From Paenibacillus_F chitinolyticus_A (GTDB lineage: Bacteria; Bacillota; Bacilli; Paenibacillales; NBRC-103111), in contig NZ_CP173427.1 in NCBI RefSeq assembly GCF_045038035.1, positions 5,766,001 through 5,830,000 on the forward strand: a stretch of 64,000 nt of DNA. Reading direction: 5' to 3'. The notes below the pieces were generated by a model. The model saw only the letters and a list, made by a program, of their open reading frames with translations, was not told the DNA's origin and searched no databases. Below are positions 44,636 to 51,912 of the stretch, in pieces. A program made the translations under genes and the position numbers. Every line of letters starts with the position of its first letter. Position 1 is the stretch's first letter.

Positions 44636-44727
44636 CGCTGTTTTTGCAAACAGCTTAACCCTCGAACGTTTCCCTCGGGCAGTCGTCAGGATAGTTTACG
44701 TAGGTGACCGGTTAACCGTTCGAGGGC
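44636..44727 (-). repeat. Two nested/adjacent inverted repeats between ychF and prfA
   Basis: Perfect 10-bp arms (CCCTCGAACG at 44659-44668 and CGTTCGAGGG at 44717-44726) enclose 48 bases, and a second hairpin GCTGTTT-GCAA-AAACAGC (44636-44653) follows on the minus strand. There is no U-tract. It could be a structured leader of prfA or an intergenic repeat element. Confidence 0.5.
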
Positions 44728-44807
44728 TTTTGTACCGCCAAGCGTTCGTACATCCTTATTTTCTATATAACACCGTATCAAGCCAAGGACACAGCTGTAT
44801 CTGCACC

Positions 44808-45908
44808 CTAAACGTTGAAACGGAAGTGCATCACGTCGCCGTCCTGCACGATATATTCTTTGCCTTCCAGACGAAGCTGGCCTTTTTCTTTGGCTGCATT
44901 CATCGAACCGGTTGCGGTCAAGTCTTCATAAGATACCACTTCCGCCCGGATAAAACCGCGCTCGAAGTCCGTATGAATGACGGCAGCCGCCTGCGGAGCT
45001 TTCGTTCCTTTGCGGATGGTCCACGCTCTCACTTCCTGGACACCGGCTGTAAAGTAGGTGTAGAGACCGAGCAGCTTGTAAGCCGCTTTGATCAGACGGT
45101 CAAGACCGGATTCCTGCAAACCGAGCTCTTCCAGGAACATTTCTTTGTCTTCGCCTTCGAGCTCGGCGATCTCGGATTCAACCTTCGCGCTGATGGCCAC
45201 AACCTCCGCGCCTTCTTGAGCCGCAAACTCGCGGACCTTCTGCACGTAAGGGTTGTTATCGCCGTCCGCCACTTCCGCTTCGCTCACGTTAGCGGCATAA
45301 AGCACGGGCTTCATGGTCAGCAGATGAAGGTCGCGCACGAGCACGCGCTCCTCGTCCGTCAGCTCTACGCTGCGGGCCGGCTGGTCGTTATACAAAGCTT
45401 CCTTGATCTTCTCGAAGCATTCCACTTCAGCGGCATACTGCTTGTTGCCGCCTTTCATATTTTTGCGCGAACGGTCGATGCGCTTCTCCACGGAATCCAG
45501 GTCCGCCAGGATCAGCTCCAGGTTAATCGTCTCGATATCGGAGATCGGATCGACTTTACCGGACACGTGGGTAATGTTCTCGTCCACAAAACAGCGGACG
45601 ACATGCACAATCGCATCCACTTCGCGAATGTTTGCCAAAAATTTATTCCCAAGGCCTTCGCCTTTGCTCGCGCCTTTGACCAGACCTGCAATATCGACGA
45701 ATTCAAAAGCAGTCGGCACGATCCGGTTCGGATTCACAATATCGGCCAGTTTCTGCAATCTTTCGTCAGGCACCTCAACCACACCGACGTTCGGATCAAT
45801 CGTGCAGAAAGGATAGTTTGCGGATTCGGCACCCGCTTGTGTAATCGCGTTAAATAGCGTCGATTTTCCTACGTTCGGCAACCCGACGATTCCTGCTTTC
45901 AAAGCCAT
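44808..45908 (-). CDS. ychF: Redox-regulated ATPase/GTPase YchF (Obg family)
   Basis: A 366-residue P-loop protein that binds ribosomes and hydrolyses ATP; it is linked to stress responses. Walker A is GLPNVGKSTLFNAIT, followed by the G3 region FVDIAGLVKGASKGEGLGN and a C-terminal TGS domain (VQEVRAWTIRKGTKAPQAA). Start follows AAGGAGTG. Normal length. Confidence 0.96.
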   Translation of the reverse strand: MALKAGIVGLPNVGKSTLFNAITQAGAESANYPFCTIDPNVGVVEVPDERLQKLADIVNPNRIVPTAFEFVDIAGLVKGASKGEGLGNKFLANIREVDAIVHVVRCFVDENITHVSGKVDPISDIETINLELILADLDSVEKRIDRSRKNMKGGNKQYAAEVECFEKIKEALYNDQPARSVELTDEERVLVRDLHLLTMKPVLYAANVSEAEVADGDNNPYVQKVREFAAQEGAEVVAISAKVESEIAELEGEDKEMFLEELGLQESGLDRLIKAAYKLLGLYTYFTAGVQEVRAWTIRKGTKAPQAAAVIHTDFERGFIRAEVVSYEDLTATGSMNAAKEKGQLRLEGKEYIVQDGDVMHFRFNV

Positions 45909-45956
45909 GTATGTGACACTCCTTGGTTCTCAAATTAAAAAAATGCACCATATTTT

Positions 45957-45985
45957 ATTATAAACCATTCGTCAAGGGGTTACAA
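45957..45985 (-). promoter_or_regulatory. SigA-type promoter of ychF
   Basis: On the minus strand TTGTAA (45985-45980) and TATAAT (45962-45957) are 17 bases apart, about 48 bases upstream of the ychF ATG. Confidence 0.65.
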
Positions 45986-46056
45986 TTTGCTTGTTTGGGC
46001 GGGATTAAACCGTTCGGGGGGAATTGCACAGTATTGAGTTCCAAACACATCTTCAA

Positions 46057-46593
46057 TTACCTGTTATTTAACTCTTGAATTGCTTCTAATTCTTTAAAGT
46101 CATTGGTTAATTGCTCAATCGATTTCTTTCCTTCTTTAAAGTTAAGCTCAATCTCAGCTAGAGTCTTTTTCTTTTGCTGCAGGATTACTGCAGCCTTTGC
46201 GTATTCATTTCCATGTTTAGGATCGTTCTTTAGCGTCTCGTAGTAACTTTTTGTCTCCATAACTCCTTTCAACGATTTTATATTTTCTTCTAGCTTAGCC
46301 CTTGGATCCGGTGGATAAATTTCATTCTGTAAAGTTCCTGCCTCTATGCCAACTTTTTTTAATTTTATCTCATCCTGCTCTCGCTCTGACTTTTCATACG
46401 TCGACTCTGACTGGAGCGAGTGTTGATTTGACTCTAGTTTAGCTTTTAATCGTTGCTCTTCTTTTTTCAAATTTTCCAGTTGTTCCTTTTTGTTGGCTCC
46501 ATCAGCTTGGCTAGAATTGCTCAATCCAAGTCCAATGGTTCCAATGATTACAGTAGAGCAAATACCGACTAAAAATATTCTATTTTTTATCAT
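46057..46593 (-). CDS. Small secreted helical protein, copy 1 of a tandem pair
   Basis: A 178-residue protein I do not recognise. A signal peptide (VGICSTVIIGTIGLGLSN, ending near QADG) is followed by a charged, coiled-coil-like helix (KKEQLENLKKEEQRLKAKLE), the motif VGIEAGTLQNEIYPPDP and a Lys/Glu-rich C-terminal helix. No cysteine lipobox is seen at the cleavage region. It is a close paralogue of the next upstream gene (46654-47193). The ATG at 46593 follows GGGGGAAATGAA. DNA here is visibly AT-rich compared with the flanks, which points to horizontal acquisition. Likely exported; function unknown. Confidence 0.75.
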   Translation of the reverse strand: MIKNRIFLVGICSTVIIGTIGLGLSNSSQADGANKKEQLENLKKEEQRLKAKLESNQHSLQSESTYEKSEREQDEIKLKKVGIEAGTLQNEIYPPDPRAKLEENIKSLKGVMETKSYYETLKNDPKHGNEYAKAAVILQQKKKTLAEIELNFKEGKKSIEQLTNDFKELEAIQELNNR

Positions 46594-46653
46594 TTCATTT
46601 CCCCCTTTTCCATTCTTTATCCCTACGCTCAATGTTTTGATTAAAGTGAGAAT

Positions 46654-47193
46654 TTATTCATTTATGTTTAATTCACGAACTGCCCTTAAAACCTCAAATT
46701 CTTTTGTTAAAACCTCCACCGACTTACTCCCTTCTATGAAATCCTGTTCGATCTCTGCCAACTTCTTTTTCTTTTGTTTCAGGATTTCGGCTGCTTTTTT
46801 ATACGCCTCCCCATAAATAGGATCATTTGTTTTTGTTTCATAATATCCGTTAATCTCAAGTATATTTTTTAATGATTTTATATTTTCTGCAAGTTTTACT
46901 TTAGGATCTGGAGGATATAATTCATCCTGTAAAGTTCCTGCTTCAATGCCAATTTTTTTGATCTGAACTTCAGCTTTCTCTCTTTCCGCTTTCTCTTGAG
47001 TTGTTTCAGCCGAGAATGATTTTTTTTCTTCTATTTTAGCTTTTAAACGTTGCTCTTCTTTTTTTAAGTTTTCCAACTTTTCCTTTTTATCAATGCCATC
47101 CGCTTGACTGGAACTATTTAATCCAATGCCAATTGTACATGCAATTACTGTCGAACAAATCCCTACCATCATTAATTTTTTATTTTTAAACAT
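46654..47193 (-). CDS. Small secreted helical protein, copy 2 of a tandem pair
   Basis: A 179-residue paralogue of the preceding gene. It shares the signal peptide (MVGICSTVIACTIGIGL), QADG, KLENLKKEEQRLKAKIEE, IGIEAGTLQDELYPPDP and the KSLKN-IL segment; the two copies look well over half identical. Start ATG at 47193 has GGAGG eight bases upstream. The gap between the copies is 60 bases and they are probably co-transcribed. Exported helical protein of unknown function in an AT-rich island. Confidence 0.76.
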   Translation of the reverse strand: MFKNKKLMMVGICSTVIACTIGIGLNSSSQADGIDKKEKLENLKKEEQRLKAKIEEKKSFSAETTQEKAEREKAEVQIKKIGIEAGTLQDELYPPDPKVKLAENIKSLKNILEINGYYETKTNDPIYGEAYKKAAEILKQKKKKLAEIEQDFIEGSKSVEVLTKEFEVLRAVRELNINE

Positions 47194-47210
47194 TTTAAAA
47201 CCTCCTCGAT

Positions 47211-47381
47211 CTAACTGCCTGATTTTTTAATTTTCAGAAGAACAGCATGCCCTCCCTGATCTTGTCTATTTTCAAGTTCTGTACGCAATCCTAAGTCTAA
47301 TCCCCAATAACGATCATTCGTTGAATGCTGTGCTACATTATATTTATTTTTTGTACGATAACAAAAACAACTATAAAGAGA
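47211..47381 (-). pseudogene. C-terminal remnant of an unidentified protein
   Basis: A 56-codon open stretch ending in TAG at 47211, without any start codon or RBS; TGA precedes it at 47382-47384. Its translation looks like real protein (DRYWGLDLGLRTELENRQD, then GGHAVLLKIKKSGS). I do not recognise the family. It is most simply the C-terminal end of a gene whose 5' part was deleted. It is AT-rich like the rest of the island. Confidence 0.5.
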
Positions 47382-47430
47382 TCAAAAAAATGATTCTTCA
47401 TAGTTCTTTTGGTATTTTAAATCTCCTAGT

Positions 47431-47922
47431 TTAATACGCTGGAATATCTAATTCTTTACGTAATTCTTTCACTGTTTTTCCTTCTTTTTTTAGATAAGCT
47501 TGTTGTTCTTTTTCATACCTAGCAATTTTTTTCTCAAGCTCTTCGGCTTTCTTCAGATACTTACTATCTTTTGTCTCTTCCGCCATGTGTTTTAGTTCAC
47601 TTACCGAATCTTTCATACCAGCGATATAACTTCTAAGTTGATTTGCAAATTTATCTTCACCATCGGGATCAGCAATTTGCTCTTTTTTTGCTACTTCCTT
47701 ACCTAAATTCTTCAGTTCTTTACCAGCTTTAACGGTAGCCTCAATTTCTTCAAGTGTTTGATTCGGCATCTCGTTTAATTTCTTTTTATTTGATTCAAAT
47801 GCTGACTTTAAGTCATTCAGATTTTTGATGGGGTCTACGTCCCCGAAAGCTACTCCGGCGGTTAAAAGACTGCTTCCGCTAATTCCTACAGTGATCGCGA
47901 TAACAGTTAATTTTTTTTTCAT
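47431..47922 (-). CDS. Small secreted helical protein, divergent member
   Basis: A 163-residue protein with a signal peptide (1-27, cleavage near AGVAFG) and a mature part that is almost all Lys/Glu-rich helix. The layout echoes the tandem pair: a helix, then KELKNLGKEVAKKEQIADPDG where the pair have GIEAGTLQ..YPPDP, then a long helix with DSKYLKKAEELEKKI. It may be a distant relative, but sequence identity is low. The ATG follows GGGGGAGGGAGCAAAA, and its first bases overlap the stop of an upstream remnant (ATGA). Function unknown. Confidence 0.75.
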   Translation of the reverse strand: MKKKLTVIAITVGISGSSLLTAGVAFGDVDPIKNLNDLKSAFESNKKKLNEMPNQTLEEIEATVKAGKELKNLGKEVAKKEQIADPDGEDKFANQLRSYIAGMKDSVSELKHMAEETKDSKYLKKAEELEKKIARYEKEQQAYLKKEGKTVKELRKELDIPAY

Positions 47923-48128
47923 TTTTGCTCCCTCCCCCGTGTAGCATAGTTTGTATTCCTATTAGCATTTGTTGCATGTGCTTTTGTGTAATCTGCTGCG
48001 CTTTTTCGGCTGAAACTACTGTTAACATTAGAATCTGAGTTTGTAAACATTATGGTACGAGCGGCTGCATAAACATCAGTGCCAAGTGAACCGATTGCTA
48101 TGCTTGATAATAAAGCACAGCAGTATTG
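47919..48128 (-). pseudogene. 5'-truncated gene for a secreted peptide
   Basis: Sixty-nine codons run open from just after the TAA of the next gene (48129) to a TGA at 47919 that overlaps the start of the 163-residue gene. The translation begins with a signal-peptide core (ALLSSIAIGSLGTDVYA) but has no ATG, GTG or TTG before it. The mature part reads SRKSAADYTKAHATNANRN. The start has been lost, apparently by recombination at the edge of the AT-rich island. An internal ATG would give a 43-residue product without signal peptide. Confidence 0.5.
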
Positions 48129-48584
48129 TTATTTACTTTTCAAGCTTTTGAGCAGACCCGCCGCGCACAATCCGACAAACAGAGCCGTTCCGTGCAGTAA
48201 GATCGGGAGCCAGGCAGCGGCATCTACCGGAAGCACCATCCCCCACAGAAAAACGGGCGGAAGCTGGATCAGCACAAGAACGACCGCTATTCCGGCCAGG
48301 ACGATACAGCTGAGCCCGCAAGCTTTTCCGGGCCGGATCAATCCGACCAAACCGGCCAGCAAGATGGCCCCCAGACCGATGGAAAGATAAGCCCAGAGCT
48401 TTAACCCCCGGGGTTCGGCCACGATTTCGTGTGCAATAAACTGAATGGAGAATGCCGTTTCTCCTCCCCATATCGGGGTATATAAAATACCCAGCAGCAA
48501 GCTGAGCAGACAAGTTCCAAGGATGAACAGGAAATGACCTTTGGCGAATTGCTTTTGTCCCATTGCTTCACGGTTGGCTGACAA
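48129..48584 (-). CDS. Small four-helix membrane protein of unknown function
   Basis: A 151-residue protein with four hydrophobic helices (about 16-36, 63-82, 89-107, 125-144) and short loops. No family recognised. The start is TTG at 48584 (MSANREAMGQKQF), preceded by AGGAGGGGG. Codon use and GC content match the main chromosome, so it marks the boundary of the AT-rich island that begins right after its stop codon. Confidence 0.65.
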   Translation of the reverse strand: MSANREAMGQKQFAKGHFLFILGTCLLSLLLGILYTPIWGGETAFSIQFIAHEIVAEPRGLKLWAYLSIGLGAILLAGLVGLIRPGKACGLSCIVLAGIAVVLVLIQLPPVFLWGMVLPVDAAAWLPILLHGTALFVGLCAAGLLKSLKSK

Positions 48585-48691
48585 CCTGACCCCCTCCTGA
48601 AAATGCTCTTAGTTTTATAACGACCGGGAGTCCCTAAAAGTTCCAGAACCGGCTTCCAAAAATAAGAGTTTTTCATAAATTTTACTGGAAA

Positions 48692-48742
48692 TAAAAAAAG
48701 GCAAGTCCGGACTCCGTTTAGGAATCCGCTCTTACCTTTTTA
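48692..48742 (-). terminator. Terminator after the amino-acid permease
   Basis: A long stem (AAGGTAAG..GCGGA.TCC against GGA.TCCGG..CTTGCCTT) is followed by TTTTTTTATT on the minus strand; the other side ends in CTTTTT, so it may act in both directions. Confidence 0.85.
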
Positions 48743-48769
48743 AACGTTTCATTCATTCAAGAACCGGAT

Positions 48770-50197
48770 TTACAGTTCAGACTGAGGATTAATGCTGATT
48801 CCGGCGCTATCGGAGTTCTTTTCAGGAAGCGCGTTCTTCCGGTGATATCCCTTGCTGTAGTAAACGACAACGAGAGCGATCAGCCAGATCGGTCCGACAA
48901 TCAGCGCGACGCGAGTGTCCTCGGAGAAGCCGAGAAGGACAATGACGAGCACGAGGAATGCCAGGGAGATATAGGAAGTATAAGGCGCCAGCGGCATCTT
49001 GTACTTAAGATTACGGACTTGATCCGGGCTTAGTTTCTTACGGTATCTCATTTGGGAGATGAGAATCATCGCCCATGTCCATACGGCTCCGAAAGTGGCG
49101 ATACTTGTTACCCAGGCAAACACTTTTTCCGGAACGATGTAGTTCAGAATGACGCCGACAAGAAGCGCGATGGCCGATACGACGATGGCCTTGCCCGGAA
49201 CGCCGCTTTTGGAAACCTTACGGAAGGAATCCGGCGCCTCGCCCTGTTGAGCCAGGTTGAAGAGCATACGGCCCGTACTGAAAATACCGGAGTTGCAGGA
49301 AGACAAAGCTGCCGTCAGGACAACGAAGTTGATAATGCCTGCGGCTCCCGGAATTCCGATTTTCTCGAACGTCATCACGAACGGGCTGCCGGCTTTGCCG
49401 ATTTCATCCCACGGATAGATGGACATGATAACAACAAGTGCGCCGATGTAGAAAATAAGAATACGCCAGAAGACAGTGTCGATGGCTTTTGCCAGGGTTT
49501 TCTCAGGGTTCTGGGCTTCGCCCGCCGTTACCCCGATCATCTCAACGCCCAGATAAGCGAACATAACCATCTGAAAAGAAAGCAGGAGACCCGTTACCCC
49601 GTTAGGGAGGAACCCTCCGTGGCTCCAAAGGTTGCTGAATCCGACCGCGATGCCGTCGTTGCCGAGTCCGAAGAAGATCATTCCGGCTCCGATAACAATC
49701 ATGCCGATAATCGTGACAATTTTAATCAAAGCGAACCAGAACTCGAATTCCCCGTAAGCTTTTACGGCGATCAGGTTAATGGCGCTCATGAGGACAAGCG
49801 CACCAAGGGCCCAGAGCCAGCGCGGAGTTCCCGGGAACCAGTACTCCATATAGATGCCGACTGCCGTAATTTCGGCCATACAGGTGATTATCCATAGGAA
49901 CCAATAGTTCCATCCGGTCAAATATCCGAAAAGAGGTGAAATATGATTTCTCGCATACCGGCTGAACGAACCGGCTACGGGATTTTCAATGGCCATTTCC
50001 CCGAGAGCTCTCATAATGAAGAAAATAATGAGGCCTCCGAGCGCGTAAGCCAGCAAGATGCCGGGTCCGGCAAGTTTGATCGCGGATGCGGAGCCGAGAA
50101 ACAGGCCTACACCAATGGCGGCACCAAGCGACATCAAGGTGATATGTCGTTGTTCCAATCCTCTTTGCAGTTCATTGGGCTGAGTTTTTTTGGACAT
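48770..50197 (-). CDS. APC-family amino acid permease, probably for alanine
   Basis: A 475-residue transporter with 12 predicted transmembrane helices of the amino acid-polyamine-organocation superfamily (AAT subfamily). The N-terminus has LEQRHITLMSLGAAIGVGLF and LAGPGILLAYALGGLI. It resembles AlaP/YtnA, CycA and GabP-type permeases. Its position divergent from an AdeR-like regulator and next to ald and alr makes alanine (L or D) the likely substrate; that is inferred from context. The ATG follows AGGAGGTACCT. Two cre-like sites lie upstream. Confidence 0.85.
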   Translation of the reverse strand: MSKKTQPNELQRGLEQRHITLMSLGAAIGVGLFLGSASAIKLAGPGILLAYALGGLIIFFIMRALGEMAIENPVAGSFSRYARNHISPLFGYLTGWNYWFLWIITCMAEITAVGIYMEYWFPGTPRWLWALGALVLMSAINLIAVKAYGEFEFWFALIKIVTIIGMIVIGAGMIFFGLGNDGIAVGFSNLWSHGGFLPNGVTGLLLSFQMVMFAYLGVEMIGVTAGEAQNPEKTLAKAIDTVFWRILIFYIGALVVIMSIYPWDEIGKAGSPFVMTFEKIGIPGAAGIINFVVLTAALSSCNSGIFSTGRMLFNLAQQGEAPDSFRKVSKSGVPGKAIVVSAIALLVGVILNYIVPEKVFAWVTSIATFGAVWTWAMILISQMRYRKKLSPDQVRNLKYKMPLAPYTSYISLAFLVLVIVLLGFSEDTRVALIVGPIWLIALVVVYYSKGYHRKNALPEKNSDSAGISINPQSEL

Positions 50198-50233
50198 AGG
50201 TACCTCCTGAAAATTCGTCTTAAACGTGTACTG

Positions 50234-50239
50234 ATTATA
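50234..50239 (-). promoter_or_regulatory. -10 box of the permease gene
   Basis: A perfect TATAAT on the minus strand 37 bases before the permease start. The -35 is not clear, which would fit an activator-dependent promoter. Confidence 0.5.
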
Positions 50240-50291
50240 CCCTCTCTAAGGCCGTGAAGTCTGTCCAACAAAAGTAGCTAATTTCTGTAAA

Positions 50292-50305
50292 AGTAAGCGT
50301 TATCA
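50292..50305. promoter_or_regulatory. cre-like site (CcpA operator)
   Basis: AGTAAGCGTTATCA matches the catabolite-responsive element TGWAANCGNTNWCA at all fixed positions but the first. It lies between the permease and the adeR-like gene. Confidence 0.55.
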
Positions 50306-50320
50306 TTTGTTTTATGTTTA

Positions 50321-50335
50321 TTGAAAGCGCTTCAT
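50321..50335. promoter_or_regulatory. Second cre-like palindrome
   Basis: TTGAAAGCGCTTCAT is a near-palindromic cre-like sequence with one base missing from the strict consensus spacing. It lies 16 bases from the stronger cre-like site. Confidence 0.4.
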
Positions 50336-50406
50336 TTACAAAAAGAAGTCTAGCATATTTGTGTAGGATCTGTTTTTGTGTGATTATGAGAATGTTTCTC
50401 CCGCAA

Positions 50407-50424
50407 TTTGTGCAAATACACAAA
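50407..50424. promoter_or_regulatory. TTTGTG-N6-CACAAA inverted repeat, candidate AdeR site upstream of the regulator gene
   Basis: A perfect inverted repeat TTTGTG-CAAATA-CACAAA. The same arms with the same 6-base spacing recur upstream of ald (51801-51818). TTTGTG half-sites also occur at 50358 and 50375. It is centred about 60 bases before the predicted start of transcription of the regulator gene (TATAAT at 50463-50468). Confidence 0.55.
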
Positions 50425-50462
50425 CCGACGCATTCTGTCTATGGCTTTTCGCATAATCGTTT

Positions 50463-50468
50463 TATAAT
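50463..50468 (+). promoter_or_regulatory. -10 box of the adeR-like gene
   Basis: A perfect TATAAT on the plus strand, 81 bases before the chosen start of the regulator gene. No good -35 is present. Confidence 0.45.
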
Positions 50469-50548
50469 AAAAGTACCGACATTGAATGAACCTTACTTAT
50501 ATAAAAGAAACCGCTTCGCAAGCCAAAGGAAATGGAGTCAAGACCCGC

Positions 50549-51775
50549 ATGAGCAACGAAATAAATCCGTTCGACCGAAGTTTTGAAAGTTTGGAAGCAC
50601 TGGCGGATACCATCAGCGAGGTGCTCGGCTGCGCCATCACCATAGAAGACGCCAACCATCGGCTGATCGCGTACAGCACGCACGAAGCTCAGACCGACCC
50701 CGTACGGATCGCCACGATCGTCGGCCGCCGCGTGCCCGAGAAGGTTATCGCCAGTCTCTGGCGCGAGGGGTTTATTCAGCAGTTGATGAAAAGCGAAGAC
50801 CCTGTGCCCATCAAAGCGCTGGATGACGTCAAACTCGGCCGCCGCATCGCCATTTCCATCCGCAACAACCGCGAGGTGCTAGGCTACATTTGGGTGCTGG
50901 AAGACGCCCGGCAGTTGGAAGAGGCGGATTTCCTTCAGCTCAAGCACGCCTCCCGTGCGGCCAAAACCAAACTGCTGCAGCTGCAGCTGCAGAAACGCAA
51001 GGAGCAGGAAGGATTCGAGGACTTCTTCTGGCAGCTGCTCACCGGCCATATATCCTCGGGCGACGCCGTCCGGCAAAAGTCCGATAAGCTCGGCATTCCT
51101 CTCATGGACTGCTTCCAAGTCATGGTCGTCGAATTCGATTCGGATATCAGCGAGCAGAGGGCTCAGCAGATCCGGTACCTTATCAGTACGACCCAGCGGA
51201 TCCGGATCGCTCTTCATATTGTCGACCGCACCCAGCTTGTTCTGCTCGGGACCTCTTCATCCCGTAATCAGTTTGCGGCGGATTCCTCGGAGTTCCTGCG
51301 GCTCTTTGCCCAGCAGATGAAAGACCGGTTCGGCGTCTCGCCCGGACAAACCGCTATCGGCAACATCTATGAAGACTACGGCCTTGTCGAAAAAAGCTAC
51401 CGGGAAGCTCTCTCCGTTCTTCAGGTGAAGCGGCAGTTTCCCCAGGAAACGAAACGGTTTGTCCATTACCGGGATCTCGGTTTCTATCGCTTTCTTCCTC
51501 TTATGGCCGAGGAAAACCGAATTCACGCCCACACCAATCCGTCCTTGCTTAAACTGCGGCAGTACGACAGGGAACATAACGGCAATCTCCTGCATACACT
51601 GGAAATATTTCTTCTGCAGGACAGCAACGTCAAAGACGCCGCCGACGCTCTCCACGTTCATACCAACACGCTAAATTATCGGCTGAAACGAATTTCCGAG
51701 ATCGGGAACATCGATCTGAAAGATATGGACCAGAAAGTCAGCCTATATCTCGATTTGAAAAGCGAAAAACTTTAG
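50549..51775 (+). CDS. adeR: PucR-family transcriptional regulator (AdeR-like)
   Basis: A 408-residue regulator. Residues about 10-120 look like a sensory domain, the middle is a CdaR/GGDEF-like domain, and the C-terminus is the PucR helix-turn-helix (DSNVKDAADALHVHTNTLNYRL). In Bacillus subtilis AdeR is a PucR-family activator of ald, and here the gene is directly upstream of ald, so an alanine-responsive activator is likely. The ATG at 50549 (MSNEINPFDRSF) follows GGAG; an ATG at 50486 has no RBS. Alanine sensing itself is inferred. Confidence 0.85.
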   Translation: MSNEINPFDRSFESLEALADTISEVLGCAITIEDANHRLIAYSTHEAQTDPVRIATIVGRRVPEKVIASLWREGFIQQLMKSEDPVPIKALDDVKLGRRIAISIRNNREVLGYIWVLEDARQLEEADFLQLKHASRAAKTKLLQLQLQKRKEQEGFEDFFWQLLTGHISSGDAVRQKSDKLGIPLMDCFQVMVVEFDSDISEQRAQQIRYLISTTQRIRIALHIVDRTQLVLLGTSSSRNQFAADSSEFLRLFAQQMKDRFGVSPGQTAIGNIYEDYGLVEKSYREALSVLQVKRQFPQETKRFVHYRDLGFYRFLPLMAEENRIHAHTNPSLLKLRQYDREHNGNLLHTLEIFLLQDSNVKDAADALHVHTNTLNYRLKRISEIGNIDLKDMDQKVSLYLDLKSEKL

Positions 51776-51834
51776 CGCCATTCGGCATTCTGTGGCAAGC
51801 TTTGTGGATTTACACAAAAAGCGGGCGCTTTTTT
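51774..51834 (+). terminator. Possible weak terminator after adeR
   Basis: AGCGCC pairs with GGCGCT across about 45 bases, and a smaller AAAAGC-GGGC-GCTTTT hairpin ends in a T-run. It contains the TTTGTG inverted repeat. Weak as a terminator. Confidence 0.4.
51801..51818. promoter_or_regulatory. TTTGTG-N6-CACAAA inverted repeat, candidate AdeR site upstream of ald
   Basis: TTTGTG-GATTTA-CACAAA repeats exactly the arms and spacing of the site at 50407-50424. It is centred about 75 bases before the predicted ald transcription start, a position suited to an activator. Confidence 0.6.
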
Positions 51835-51853
51835 CTCGAAAGTACACGAAGCA

Positions 51854-51867
51854 AAAAAGCGTTTTCA
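51854..51867. promoter_or_regulatory. cre-like site in the ald promoter
   Basis: AAAAAGCGTTTTCA matches the cre consensus at all but the first two positions and sits directly before the -10 box, where CcpA binding would block RNA polymerase. Confidence 0.5.
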
Positions 51868-51871
51868 AAAC

Positions 51872-51877
51872 TATACT
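51872..51877 (+). promoter_or_regulatory. -10 box of ald
   Basis: TATACT, 35 bases before the ald ATG. There is no recognisable -35, consistent with activation by an upstream-bound regulator. Confidence 0.5.
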
Positions 51878-51912
51878 AGCCTTAGATTTCCTAATCTAAG
51901 GAGGCAGTTCTT

